The notes under the pieces: generated by a model
Database searches by the model: none
What the model saw: only the letters and a program-made list of their open reading frames with translations
What the model was told of the DNA's origin: nothing
Assembly (NCBI GenBank): GCA_030533445.1
Contig: CM060066.1
Span: 1,771,749-1,835,748 of the forward strand
Source of the DNA: Cyprinodon diabolis
Lineage: Eukaryota; Chordata; Actinopteri; Cyprinodontiformes; Cyprinodontidae
Direction of reading: 5' to 3'
Length of the DNA: 64,000 nt
Position numbers and translations under genes: made by a program
Part shown: piece after piece, positions 1 to 9,300 of the stretch
Position numbering within the stretch: the first letter of the stretch is position 1
Layout: the number at the start of each line of letters is the position of its first letter

Positions 1-67
1 TAACGATTGGAAAGTAATCAACTATCATTGACGGGTCTGAACATTTTCTATAAACACAACTCTGTTG

Positions 68-366
68 GACTTTCAAAATAAGACTCCAGGGACCCTACAA
101 AATAAAAGCCTCTAGATTATAATAATGCATTAATTGATGCAAATGGCTCAACATTATGACCCAAACTCTTCCAGGTTGTTTTTATTAGACTCTAGTGACC
201 TTTTCAAAACACACCCCAGAGCAAATTTCACAATAAAAGTCTCCCATTTACTCTGTAATACAGCAACTATTCACCTAATAACATGGAAAACCAGTGATTT
301 AACATTTGGAAATGGATTCTATATCACTGCTGGGCGTGACCCATCTTTTGATGCACATTCATGATA
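68..366. repeat. AT-rich sub-repeat B2 (about 299 bp), unit 1 reference
   Basis: Begins with 'gactttcaaaataagac' and ends before the next copy of that motif at 367. It is related to B1 (2946-3236), with shared order: motif, 'aataaaagcctc', 'atggctcaacattatgac', 'acacacc...gcaaatttc', 'aataaaag', 'cctaataacatgg', 'gatttaac'. B2 and B1 are diverged from each other much more than either is between units. The internal duplication is therefore older than the amplification of the 3.17 kb unit. The frame opening in B2 is broken by a one-base deletion in units 3, 7, 15, 16, 17 and 19. Confidence 0.9.
101..106 (+). promoter_or_regulatory. AATAAA hexamers (poly(A)-signal-like), five per unit
   Basis: AATAAA on the plus strand lies at 101, 232, 400, 2979 and 3110 in unit 1, always inside AATAAAAG(C/T)CTC. 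The motif is embedded in the B sub-repeats and kept in every unit. The hexamer matches the canonical eukaryotic polyadenylation signal, but AT-rich DNA produces it easily. No cleavage site or transcript can be read from sequence. Confidence 0.35.
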
Positions 367-450
367 GACTTTCAAAATAAGACTACAAGGACTCTACAGA
401 ATAAAAGCCTCTTCCTTATACACACTCATACATTCTGGCATATTGCTCAT

Positions 451-689
451 TGCCATTGGTGATTTCATCACTGCAATGGCTCTTAGAAGGCGGGCGGAGC
501 CCGCCAATGGTAACAGGCGGGCGGAGCCCGCCAAAGGTGATTACATCACTGCAATGGCTATTAGCAGGCGGGCGGAGCCCGCCATTGGTGATTTCATCAC
601 TGCAATGGCTCTTAGAAGGCGGGCAGAGCCCGCCATTGGTGATTTTTTTCTTCACTGAGATGGCTCCTAGCAGGCGGGCGAAGCCCGCC
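451..689. repeat. GC-hairpin minisatellite (five hairpins), unit 1 reference
   Basis: Five 17-bp palindromes of form GGCGGGC-NNN-GCCCGCC lie at 489-505, 516-532, 567-583, 618-634 and 673-689. Each is a perfect 7-bp stem with a 3-base loop (GGA, AGA or GAA-type). Three are separated by about 50-bp spacers built from 'ggtgattTCatcactg' and 'caatggctcttag'. The spacer is itself a foldback: GCCATTG and GTGAT pair with ATCAC and CAATGGC, with a 2-base bulge. The number of hairpins varies between units (5, 4 or 3). Confidence 0.95.
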
Positions 690-960
690 AACTGGGCTTT
701 ACCCACTGTGTTTCAATATGGACAACCCATATTACCCTTGTGCATCATACGCTGTGCACGTCTATTTCCCAGATTTCAGCACAAGTGGCACACAGCTCTC
801 TTTGCCCATGAACTTGCCCTCTTTCCTTCCCTCAGCAGCCCTCAAAGGCGTAAGCAGTTGGTCTGGGGAGCCCCGACGTCACTTGCCAGGGCCGTATTGG
901 CCCGGTTCCCCAGACGGGCAGTAGGTGGCCCCCCTCAAAATTTCTTTAGAAATTTTCTAG
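690..960. repeat. GC-rich block with nested inverted repeats, unit 1 reference
   Basis: A 9-bp perfect inverted repeat, GTCTGGGGA (861-869) and TCCCCAGAC (907-915), encloses a second one, GGGCC (889-893) and GGCCC (899-903). GTGGCCCCCC follows at 925-934. A perfect 20-bp AT palindrome (937-956; 9-bp arms, TT loop) runs directly into CTAG (957-960). Both strands are open for translation through most of the block in nearly every unit, but I recognise no protein. The block is kept in all 20 units and is most altered in unit 7. Confidence 0.85.
937..960. repeat. AT palindrome followed by CTAG, unit 1 reference
   Basis: Arms AAAATTTCT and AGAAATTTT are perfect inverted repeats, and CTAG follows at once. 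In every unit it is followed by TT and then either the ATT tract or the 69-bp minisatellite. A 3' hairpin before CTRR is a feature of Helitron ends. Here the hairpin is AT-rich and has no gap before CTAG, so the match is only suggestive. Confidence 0.8.
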
Positions 961-970
961 TTATTATAAT
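961..970. repeat. ATT triplet tract, unit 1 reference
   Basis: A short TTATT-type tract after CTAG and before 'ataattctcccg' varies in length by whole triplets between units: short in 1, 10, 13, 16, 17 and 18; longer in 2, 4, 5, 8 and 9; longest after the 69-bp minisatellite. It is the docking point of that minisatellite. Confidence 0.85.
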
Positions 971-1342
971 TCTCCCGTATACCCAAAACTTCGGCGCGTA
1001 ACTAGTCCCGCATGGTTTGGCGGATCGGGCCCAAAGTTGGCACACGCGTCGGGACCAATGGGGTGATGTGTGCTTGTATAAAACTTTCTCATTAGTCCGA
1101 AGGTTTGCGAATTATTAGCGAAAACGTCGCAAAAAAATCCCATAGGAAATGAATGGGGAGAGGAAAAAAAAAGCATAAAAAACAGCACTTCACTGTGTCG
1201 CCATACATTCACCTAGAAAAACAGTTTGAAGCTCAGTTTGTAGATAAATCCTTCGTCTATTTAAAACTGAAGACGGTATGTTGATAACTGCTACGGTTTT
1301 TGTATAATCAGACCTCAAGCGCCACAAAGTTTTAGCAAAATC
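971..1342. repeat. Single-copy part of the unit after the ATT tract, unit 1 reference
   Basis: This 370-bp stretch is not internally repeated. It starts 'attctcccgtatacccaaaa', contains 'cacacgcgtcgggaccaatg' and 'cccataggaaatgaatgggg', and ends before the A duplication. Its layout (ATT tract, short CpG-bearing block, then 'ggaaatgaatggg') resembles dispersed teleost repeats known to me, but I cannot name the family. No RNA gene signature (tRNA boxes, 5S or U snRNA) is seen. Confidence 0.6.
1055..1083 (+). promoter_or_regulatory. CCAAT/TATA-like promoter motif pair, unit 1 reference
   Basis: CCAAT lies at 1055-1059 and TATAAAA at 1077-1083 ('cttgtataaaactttctc'). The TATA motif reads the same in all 20 units (e.g. 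4252, 7564, 20487, 62140). A TATA box of this form would place a start about 30 bp downstream, near 1107. The CCAAT is closer to the TATA than usual. This is motif evidence only; transcription is not shown. Confidence 0.3.
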
Positions 1343-1776
1343 CAGCCTGCTAGAGTGGAGCAACTGAAAAGCTAGAGTGTGAGGCAGGCGTTTTTTAAAC
1401 ACAAAAAAACATTTTAAACTCGCCCTCACGGCCACATATTTATAGCTAGAGTCACCATTTTTGGTCAGTTTGTAGACTGAAATCTCTGGACCCACACAAT
1501 ATCTTCGGAATTACGGTAGGATTAATACTTTTCCTTAAAAACCCTCCAGACCGACCTAAAGTCGATGAAAATCAGAGCCGTTTTTCATTGGTTTTGGAGC
1601 AGAAGAGGGGAGAAAAACGAATCCGACTATGTGTTTTAAACTCGTCATAAATATTTTTCTGAATGACACACATACACCAAAGTTGGCATAGTTGGAGTCG
1701 AAGGATGACTGACGCTCACGGTGAAAAAATTTTTTGAATAACTCATACGGTTTTTGCTCAGCAGTCGTTTGTTCGG
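1343..1776. repeat. Internal duplication, copy A (about 434 bp), unit 1 reference
   Basis: Direct repeat of copy A' at 2274-2701. Shared landmarks in order are 'cagcctgctagagtg', 'ctcgccctcacggccacat', 'caccatttttggtcagtttg', 'attacggtaggattaatac', 'cataaatatttttctgaatg', 'gttggagtcgaaggat' and 'cagtcgtttgttcgg'. Copies A and A' differ at many sites within a unit, while each is nearly constant between units. Confidence 0.93.
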
Positions 1777-1857
1777 AGGACATTTTAAGCACCTGAAAGC
1801 TGAGTGACAGTGACCTGCTGCAGCTAGCTCAATTAGAAGCTTAGGTGTGATGAAACG

Positions 1858-1887
1858 TTTTTTCTTTTTCTTTCTCTTCCCATTCAG
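1858..1887 (+). promoter_or_regulatory. Splice-acceptor-like polypyrimidine tract plus CAG, unit 1 reference
   Basis: A run of about 27 pyrimidines, interrupted only near its end, leads into 'cattCAG' with AG at 1886-1887. This is close to an ideal spliceosomal 3' splice site. All 20 units keep it. The base after AG is T in most units and G in units 2, 17 and 20, and unit 6 reads 'cgttcag'. No transcript evidence is available. Confidence 0.35.
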
Positions 1888-2028
1888 TTTGTAGATGACC
1901 TACAGCCATGAAAGTTACTCCAATTGAAGACAAGATATAGCTGTCGCTTAGATAAAAAGAATTTTTCAGATACCTTTTACGGTTTTTACTCAGCAGTCGT
2001 TTGTTCGGAGGGGTGCTTTAGCAGCTAA

Positions 2029-2037
2029 AAGGTGAGT
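2029..2037 (+). promoter_or_regulatory. Splice-donor-like AAG|GTGAGT, unit 1 reference
   Basis: 'aaaagGTGAGTgag' matches the U1-complementary 5' splice-site consensus, with GT at 2032-2033. It lies 144 bp after the acceptor-like AG, a normal internal exon size. It is intact in all units, including unit 17 ('gctgaaaggtgagt') and unit 20, where a 4-bp insertion lies just upstream. A second donor-like GAGG|GTAAGC lies at 2235. Confidence 0.35.
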
Positions 2038-2273
2038 GAGAGTGAGGTCCTGCAGTTCAAACAAAGGGAGGAGCAGGTGGGCCAACCATTTTGTTTGTGC
2101 TTCGTTTTGGGTTGTGAAAGACCTACAGACATGAAGGTTACCCCAGTCTGAGACAAAGGATAGATGTTGCTTTCACTGAAAGAATTTTTCAGATATCTTT
2201 TACGGTTTTTGCTCAGCAGTCGTTTGTTCGGAGGGTAAGCACCTGGAAGCTAGCTGACAGTTAGCTTCTGCAG

Positions 2274-2701
2274 CAGCCTGCTAGAGTGCAGCTGCTGAAA
2301 TCTTAGTGTGAGGCGGCCATTTTTTTAAGATCAAACATCTTATTCTCGCCCTCACGGCCACATATTTGGAGCTACAGTCACCATTTTTGGTCAGTTTGTA
2401 GACTGAAACCTCTGGACTCACACAATGTCTTCGGAATTACGGTAGGATTAATACTTTTCCTTAAAAACCCTCCAGACCAACCTAAAGTCGATGAGAGTTT
2501 CAGCCTTTCTCTATTCTTTTTGAGCTGAAGATGGGAGAGAAACGAATCAGACTATGTGTTTTCAACTCGTCATAAATATTTTTCTGAATGACACACATAC
2601 ACCAAAGTTGGTATAGTTGGAGTCGAAGGATTGCTGATGCTCATGGTGAAAATGTTTTTTGAATAACTCATACGGTTTTTGATCAGTAGTCGTTTGTTCG
2701 G
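2274..2701. repeat. Internal duplication, copy A' (about 428 bp), unit 1 reference
   Basis: Second copy of the A block, about 930 bp downstream of the first. Units 6 and 16 carry a diverged version of its 3' part ('gatgagtttc', 'tctccattc', 'aatattgttctg'). Confidence 0.93.
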
Positions 2702-2945
2702 TGCCGTTCTTCCCATACAAAAAAGCCTGGGAAGAAGAAACCAATAGTGAGTGCAGCTGTTGTCTGTGTCAGTGAGAGGCTCGTTAAGCGTTGTCAAGGT
2801 TACCAAGCTTCAAACAGATTTTACCTCTGCTGTTTTAAACAGCACATATTAATCTAATGGAGGGTGAAAGGACTGATTTAACATTGGGAAATGGATACTA
2901 TATGACTGCTGTACATGACACTTCCCTTGCCACTCAGCACTGATA
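2702..2945. repeat. Spacer part of the unit before sub-repeat B1, unit 1 reference
   Basis: About 244 bp with no recognised gene. It holds 'gccgttcttcccatac', a short palindrome 'ctgttttaaacag' at about 2839-2851, and from about 2873 a partial relative of the B sub-repeats ('gatttaacattgggaaatgg'). It is nearly invariant between units. Confidence 0.8.
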
Positions 2946-3236
2946 GACTTTCAAAATAAGACTCCAGGGACCCTACAAAATAAAAGCCTCCATATTTTTT
3001 ACATATATTTATTGCTCTATATGGCTCAACATTATGACCCAAACTCAACCCCGTTTTAGAGAATAGACTCTAGGAGACTGTTTAAAACACACCCTATAGC
3101 AAATTTCAAAATAAAAGCCTCCCATTTCCGCTTCATCTACTGCCCTAATAACATGGAAAAAGAGTGATTTAACGATTGGAAAGTAATCAACTATCATTGA
3201 CGGGTCTGAACATTTTCTATAAACACAACTCTGTTG
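2946..3236. repeat. AT-rich sub-repeat B1 (291 bp), unit 1 reference
   Basis: Sister of B2, bounded by 'gactttcaaaataagac' at 2946 and 3237. It holds two AATAAA hexamers (2979 and 3110). This block is the one locally duplicated between units 17 and 18. A third, partial relative lies just upstream at about 2873-2945 ('gatttaacattgggaaatgg', 'actgctg') and a fourth partial at 367-415. Confidence 0.9.
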
Positions 3237-6200
3237 GACTTTCAAAATAAGACTCCAGGGACCCTACAAAATAAAAGCCTCTAGATTATAGTAATGCATT
3301 AATTGATGCAAATGGCTCAACATTATGACCCAAACTCTTCCAGGTTGTTTTTATTAGACTCTAGTGACCTTTTCAAAACACACCCCAGAGCAAATTTCAC
3401 AATAAAAGTCTCCCATTTACTCTGTAATACAGCAACTATTCACCTAATAACATGGAAAACCAGTGATTTAACATTTGGAAATGGATTCTATATCACTGCT
3501 GGGCGTGACCCATCTTTTGATGCACATTCATGATAGACTTTCAAAATAAGACTACAAGGACTCTACAGAATAAAAGCCTCTTCCTTATACACACTCATAC
3601 ATTCTGGCATATTGCTCATTGCCATTGGTGATTTCATCACTGCAATGGCTCTTAGAAGGCGGGCGGAGACCGCCAATGCTAACAGGCGGGCGGAGCCCGC
3701 CAAAGGTGATTACATCACTGCAATGGCTCTTAGCAGGCGGGCGCAGCCCGCCATTGGTGATTTCATCACTGCAATGGCTCTTAGAAGGCGGGCAGAGCCC
3801 GCCATTGGTGATTTTTTTCTTCACTGAGATGGCTCCTAGCAGGCGGGCGAAGCCCGCCAACTGGGCTTTACCCACTGTGTTTCAATATGGACAACCCATA
3901 TTACCCTTGTGCATCATACGCTGTGCACGTCTATTTCCCAGATTTCAGCACAAGTGGCACACAGCTCTCTTTGCCCATGAACTTGCCCTCTTTCCTTCCC
4001 TCAGCAGCCCTCAAAGGCGTAAGCAGTTGGTCTGGGGAGCCCCGACGTCACTTGCCAGGGCCGTATTGGCCCGGTTCCCCAGACGGGCAGTAGGTGGCCC
4101 CCCTCAAAATTTCTTTAGAAATTTTCTAGTTATTATTATTATAATTCTCCCGTATACCCAAAACTTCGGCACGTAACTAGTCCCGCACGGTTTGGCGGAT
4201 CGGGCCCAAAGTTGGCACACGCGTCGGGACCAATGGGGTGATGTGTGCTTGTATAAAACTTTCTCATTAGTCCGAAGGTTTGCGAATTATTAGCGAAAAC
4301 GTCGCAAAAAAATCCCATAGGAAATGAATGGGGAGAGGAAAAAAAAAGCATAAAAAACAGCACTTCACTGTGTCGGCATACATTCACCTAGAAAAACAGT
4401 TTGAAGCTCAGTTTGTAGATAAATCCTTCGTCTATTTAAAACTGAAGACGGTATGTTGATAACTGCTACGGTTTTTGTATAATCAGACCTCAAGCGCCAC
4501 AAAGTTTTAGCAAAATCCAGCCTGCTAGAGTGGAGCAACTGAAAAGCTAGAGTGTGAGGCAGGCGTTTTTTAAACACAAAAAAACATTTTAAACTCGCCC
4601 TCACGGCCACATATTTATAGCTAGAGTCACCATTTTTGGTCAGTTTGTAGACTGAAATCTCTGGACCCACACAATATCTTCGGAATTACGGTAGGATTAA
4701 TACTTTTCCTTAAAAACCCTCCAGACCGACCTAAAGTCGATGAAAATCAGAGCCGTTTTTCATTGGTTTTGGAGCAGAAGAGGGGAGAAAAACGAATCAG
4801 ACTATGTGTTTTAAACTCGTCATAAATATTTTTCTGAATGACACACATACACCAAAGTTGGCATAGTTGGAGTCGAAGGATGGCTGACGCTCACGGTGAA
4901 AAAATATTTTGAATAACTCATACGGTTTTTGCTCAGCAGTCGTTTGTTCGGAGGACATTTTAAGCAGCTGAAAGCTGGGGGAGAGTGTCCTGCTGCAGCT
5001 AGCTCAATTAGAAGATCAGGTGTGACAAAACGTTTTTTCTTTTTCTTTCTCTTCCCATTCAGGTTGTAGATGACCTACAGCCATGAAAGTTACTCCAATT
5101 GAAGACAAGATATAGCTGTCGCTTAGATAAAAATAATTTTTCAGATACCTTTTACGGTTTTTACTCAGCAGTCGTTTGTTCGGAGGGGTGCTTTAGCAGC
5201 TAAAAGGTGAGTGAGAGTGAGGTCCTGCAGTTCAAACAAAGGGAGGAGCAGGTGGGCCAACCATTTTGTTTGTGCTTCGTTTTGGGTTGTGAAAGACCTA
5301 CAGACATGAAGGTTACCCCAGTCTGAGACAAAGGATAGATGTTGCTTTCACTGAAAGAATTTTTCAGATATCTTTTACGGTTTTTGCTCAGCAGTCGTTT
5401 GTTCGGAGGGTAAGCACCTGGAAGCTAGCTGACAGTTAGCTTCTGCAGCAGCCTGCTAGAGTGCAGCTGCTGAAATCTTAGTGTGAGGCGGCCATTCTTT
5501 TAAGATCAAACATGTTATTCTCGCCCTCACGGCCACATATTTGGAGCTACAGTCACCATTTTTGGTCAGTTTGTAGACTGAAACCTCTGGACTCACACAA
5601 TGTCTTCGGAATTACGGTAGGATTAATACTTTTCCTTAAAAACCGTCCAGACCAACCTAAAGTCGATGAGAGTTTCAGCCTTTCTCTATTCTTTTTGAGC
5701 TGAAGATGGGAGAGAAACGAATCAGACTATGTGTTTTCAACTCGTCATAAATATTTTTCTGAATGACACACATACACCAAAGTTGGTATAGTTGGAGTCG
5801 AAGGATTGCTGATGCTCATGGTGAAAATGTTTTTTGAATAACTCATACGGTTTTTGATCAGTAGTCGTTTGTTCGGTGCCGTTCTTCCCATACAAAAAAG
5901 CCTGGGAAGAAGAAACCAATAGTGAGTGCAGCTGTTGTCTGTGTCAGTGAGAGGCTCGTTAAGCGTTGTCAAGGTTACCAAGCTTCAAACAGATTTTACC
6001 TCTGCTGTTTTAAACAGCACATATTAATCTAATGGAGGGTGAAAGGACTGATTTAACATTGGGAAATGGATACTATATGACTGCTGTCCATGACACTTCC
6101 CTTGCCACTCAGCACTGATAGACTTTCAAAATAAGACTCCAGGGACCCTACAAAATAAAAGCCTCTATATTTTTTACATATATTTATTGCCCTATATGGC

Positions 6201-6344
6201 TCAACATTATGACCCAAACTCAACCCCGTTTTAGAGAATAGACTCTAGGAGACTGTTTAAAACACACCCTGTAGCAAATTTCAAAATAAAAGCCTCCCAT
6301 TTCCGCTTCATCTACTGCCCTAATAACATGGAAAAAGAGTGATT
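3170..6344. repeat. Array unit 2 (3,175 bp)
   Basis: Complete unit with five GC hairpins. The first hairpin has a broken stem (GACCGCC instead of GCCCGCC, about 3666). The ATT tract is longer than in unit 1. The 4965-5035 stretch ('gctgggggagagtgtcc', 'gatcaggtgtgacaaaacg') and the acceptor-like 'cattcagg' recur only in unit 20 (about 62855-62950). Together with the 'attatagtaatgc' variant at 3286 (also at 61229), this links units 2 and 20. Confidence 0.97.
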
Positions 6345-9300
6345 TAACGATTGGAAAGTAATCAACTATCATTGACGGGTCTGAACATTTTCTATAAACA
6401 CAACTCTGTTGGACTTTCAAAATAAGACTCCAGGGACCCTACAAAATAAAAGCCTCTAGATTATACTAATGCATTAATTGATGCAAATGGCTCAACATTA
6501 TGACCCAAACTCTTCCAGGTTGTTTTTATTAGACTCTAGTGACCTTTTCAAAACACACCCAGAGCAAATTTCACAATAAAAGTCTCCCATTTACTCTGTA
6601 ATACAGCAACTATTCACCTAATAACATGGAAAACCAGTGATTTAACATTTGGAAATGGATTCTATATCACTGCTGGGCGTGACCCATCTTTTGATGCACA
6701 TTCATGATAGACTTTCAAAATAAGACTACAAGGACTCTACAGAATAAAAGCCTCTTCCTTATACACACTCATACATTCTGGCATATTGCTCATTGCCATT
6801 GGTGATTTCATCACTGCAATGGCTCTTAGAAGGCGGGCGGAGCCCGCCAATGGTAACAGGCGGGCGGAGCCCGCCAAAGGTGATTACATCACTGCAATGG
6901 CTCTTAGCAGGCGGGCGGAGCCCGCCATTGGTGATTTCATCACTGCAATGGCTCTTAGAAGGCGGGCAGAGCCCGCCATTGGTGATTTTTTTCTTCACTG
7001 AGATGGCTCCTAGCAGGCGGGCGAAGCCCGCCAACTGGGCTTTACCCACTGTGTTTCAATATGGACAACCCATATTACCCTTGTGCATCATACGCTGTGC
7101 ACGTCTATTTCCCAGATTTCAGCACAAGTGGCACACAGCTCTCTTTGCCCATGAACTTGCCCTCTTTCCTTCCCTCAGCAGCCCTCAAAGGCGTAAGCAG
7201 TTGGTCTGGGGAGCCCCGACGTCACTTGCCAGGGCCGTATTGGCCCGGTTCCCCAGACGGGCAGTAGGTGGCCCCCCTCAAAATTTCTTTAGAAATTTTC
7301 TAGTTATTGGGGGGCCACATGCCGAAGGCATGGCCCACCTACTACTATTGCACATATTTATTCCGCGTATTATTATTGGGGGGCCACATGCCGAAGGCAT
7401 GGCCCACCTACTACTATTGCACATATTTATTCCGCGTATTATTATTATTATTATAATTCTCCCGTATACCCAAAACTTCGGCGCGTAACTAGTCCCGCAC
7501 GGTTTGGCGGATCGGGCCCAAAGTTGGCACACGCGTTGGGACCAATGGGGTGATGTGTGCTTGTATAAAACTTTCTCATTAGTCCGAAGGTTTGCGAATT
7601 ATTAGCGAAAACGTCGCAAAAAAATCCCATAGGAAATGAATGGGAAGAGGTAAAAAAAAGCATAAAAAACAGCACTTCACTGTGTCGGCATACATTCACC
7701 TAGAAAAACAGTTTGAAGCTCAGTTTGTAGATAAATCCTTCGTCTATTTAAAACTGAAGACGGTATGTTGATAACTGCTACGGTTTTTGTATAATCAGAC
7801 CTCAAGCGCCACAAAGTTTTAGCAAAATCCAGCCTGCTAGAGTGGAGCAACTGAAAAGCTAGAGTGTGAGGCAGGCGTTTTTTAAACACAAAAAAACATT
7901 TTAAACTCGCCCTCACGGCCACATATTTATAGCTAGAGTCACCATTTTTGGTCAGTTTGTAGACTGAAATCTCTGGACCCACACAATATCTTCGGAATTA
8001 CGGTAGGATTAATACTTTTCCTTAAAAACCCTCCAGACCGACCTAAAGTCGATGAAAATCAGAGCCGTTTTTCATTGGTTTTGGAGCAGAAGAGGGGAGA
8101 AAAACGAATCAGACTATGTGTTTTAAACTCGTCATAAATATTTTTCTGAATGACACACATACACCAAAGTTGACATAGTTGGAGTCGAAGGATGACTGAC
8201 GCTCACGGTGAAAAAATTTTTTGAATAACTCATACGGTTTTTGCTCAGTAGTCGTTTGTTCGGAGGACATTTTAAGCACCTGAAAGCTGAGTGACAGTGA
8301 CCTGCTGCAGCTAGCTCAATTAGAAGCTTAGGTGTGATGAAACGTTTTTTCTTTTTCTTTCTCTTCCCATTCAGTTTGTAGATGACCTACAGCCATGAAA
8401 GTTACTCCAATCGAAGACAAGATATAGCTGTCGCTTAGATAAAAAGAATTTTTCAGATACCTTTTACGGTTTTTACTCAGCAGTCGTTTGTTCGGAGGGG
8501 TGCTTTAGCAGCTAAAAGGTGAGTGAGAGTGAGGTCCTGCAGTTAAAAGAAAGGGAGGAGCAGGTGGGCCAACCATTTTGTTTGTGCTTCGTTTTGGGTT
8601 GTGAAAGACCTACAGACATGAAGGTTACCCCAGTCTGAGACAAAGGATAGATGTTGCTTTCACTGAAAGAATTTTTCAGATATCTTTTACGGTTTTTGCT
8701 CAGCAGTCGTTTGTTCGGAGGGTAAGCACCTGGAAGCTAGCTGACAGTTAGCTTCTGCAGCAGCCTGCTAGAGTGCAGCTGCTGAAATCTTAGTGTGAGG
8801 CGGCCATTTTTTTAAGATCAAACATCTTATTCTCGCCCTCACGGCCACATATTTGGAGCTACAGTCACCATTTTTGGTCAGTTTGTAGACTGAAACCTCT
8901 GGACTCACACAATGTCTTCTGAATTACGGTAGGATTAATACTTTTCCTTAAAAACCCTCCAGACCAACCTAAAGTCGATGAGAGTTTCAGCCTTTCTCTA
9001 TTCTTTTTGAGCTGAAGATGGGAGAGAAACGAATCAGACTATGTGTTTTCAACTCGTCATAAATATTTTTCTGAATGACACACATACACCAAAGTTGGTA
9101 TAGTTGGAGTCGAAGGATTGCTGATGCTCATGGTGAAAATGTTTTTTGAATAACTCATACGGTTTTTGATCAGTAGTCGTTTGTTCGGTGCCGTTCTTCC
9201 CATACAAAAAAGCCTGGGAAGAAGAAACCAATAGTGAGTGCAGCTGTTGTCTGTGTCAGTGAGAGGCTCGTTAAGCGTTGTCAAGGTTACCAAGCTTCAA

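Larger units (their letters stand above)
1777..2273. repeat. Degenerate sub-repeats around 'cagtcgtttgttcggagg', unit 1 reference
   Basis: The core 'tcagcagtcgtttgttcgg' occurs at about 1758, 1990 and 2213, and as 'tcagtagtcg...' at 2683. Spacings of about 230 bp suggest older tandem sub-repeats. Two flanks are recognisably related: 'gacctacagccatgaaagttac' type at about 1898 and 'gacctacagacatgaaggttac' type at about 2109. Each core is preceded by 'acggttttt'. The third relative of the core opens with 'gtataatcag' at about 1302. Confidence 0.85.
1..3169. repeat. Array unit 1 (3,169 bp)
   Basis: Complete unit, used as the reference for the sub-features below. It has five GC hairpins and no 69-bp minisatellite. 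Its diagnostic variants are 'cgccatac' at about 1199, 'gaatccgac' at about 1618 and 'gctgtacatg' at about 2907. The first two are shared with the right halves of units 15, 16 and 18, and the third with unit 19. Its best match therefore lies more than 44 kb away rather than in unit 2. Confidence 0.97.

Noticed and set aside
451..689. GC hairpins as bacterial-type terminators or REP/BIME elements.
   Set aside because: There are no neighbouring genes or U-tract context. The hairpins are part of a tandem minisatellite within a 3.17-kb macrosatellite.
718..924. A 68-residue plus-strand frame (starts MDNPYYPC) present in 19 of 20 units, a candidate small gene.
   Set aside because: I recognise no family. 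The frame overlaps other open frames in both strands of a stop-poor GC block, it is lost in unit 7, and its few variants include residue changes. Recent amplification explains its conservation.
1130..1215. A minus-strand 'gaagtgctg' resembling the miR-430/miR-302 seed, since teleost miR-430 genes lie in tandem clusters.
   Set aside because: Only one seed-like match per 3.17 kb, no convincing precursor hairpin around it, and the rest of the mature sequence does not fit.
1690..1760. Hammerhead-ribozyme-like core ('ctgacg...ggtgaaa' and 'ctgatg...ggtgaaa').
   Set aside because: The conserved CUGANGA reads CTGACGC/CTGATGC, and the three flanking stems cannot be drawn.
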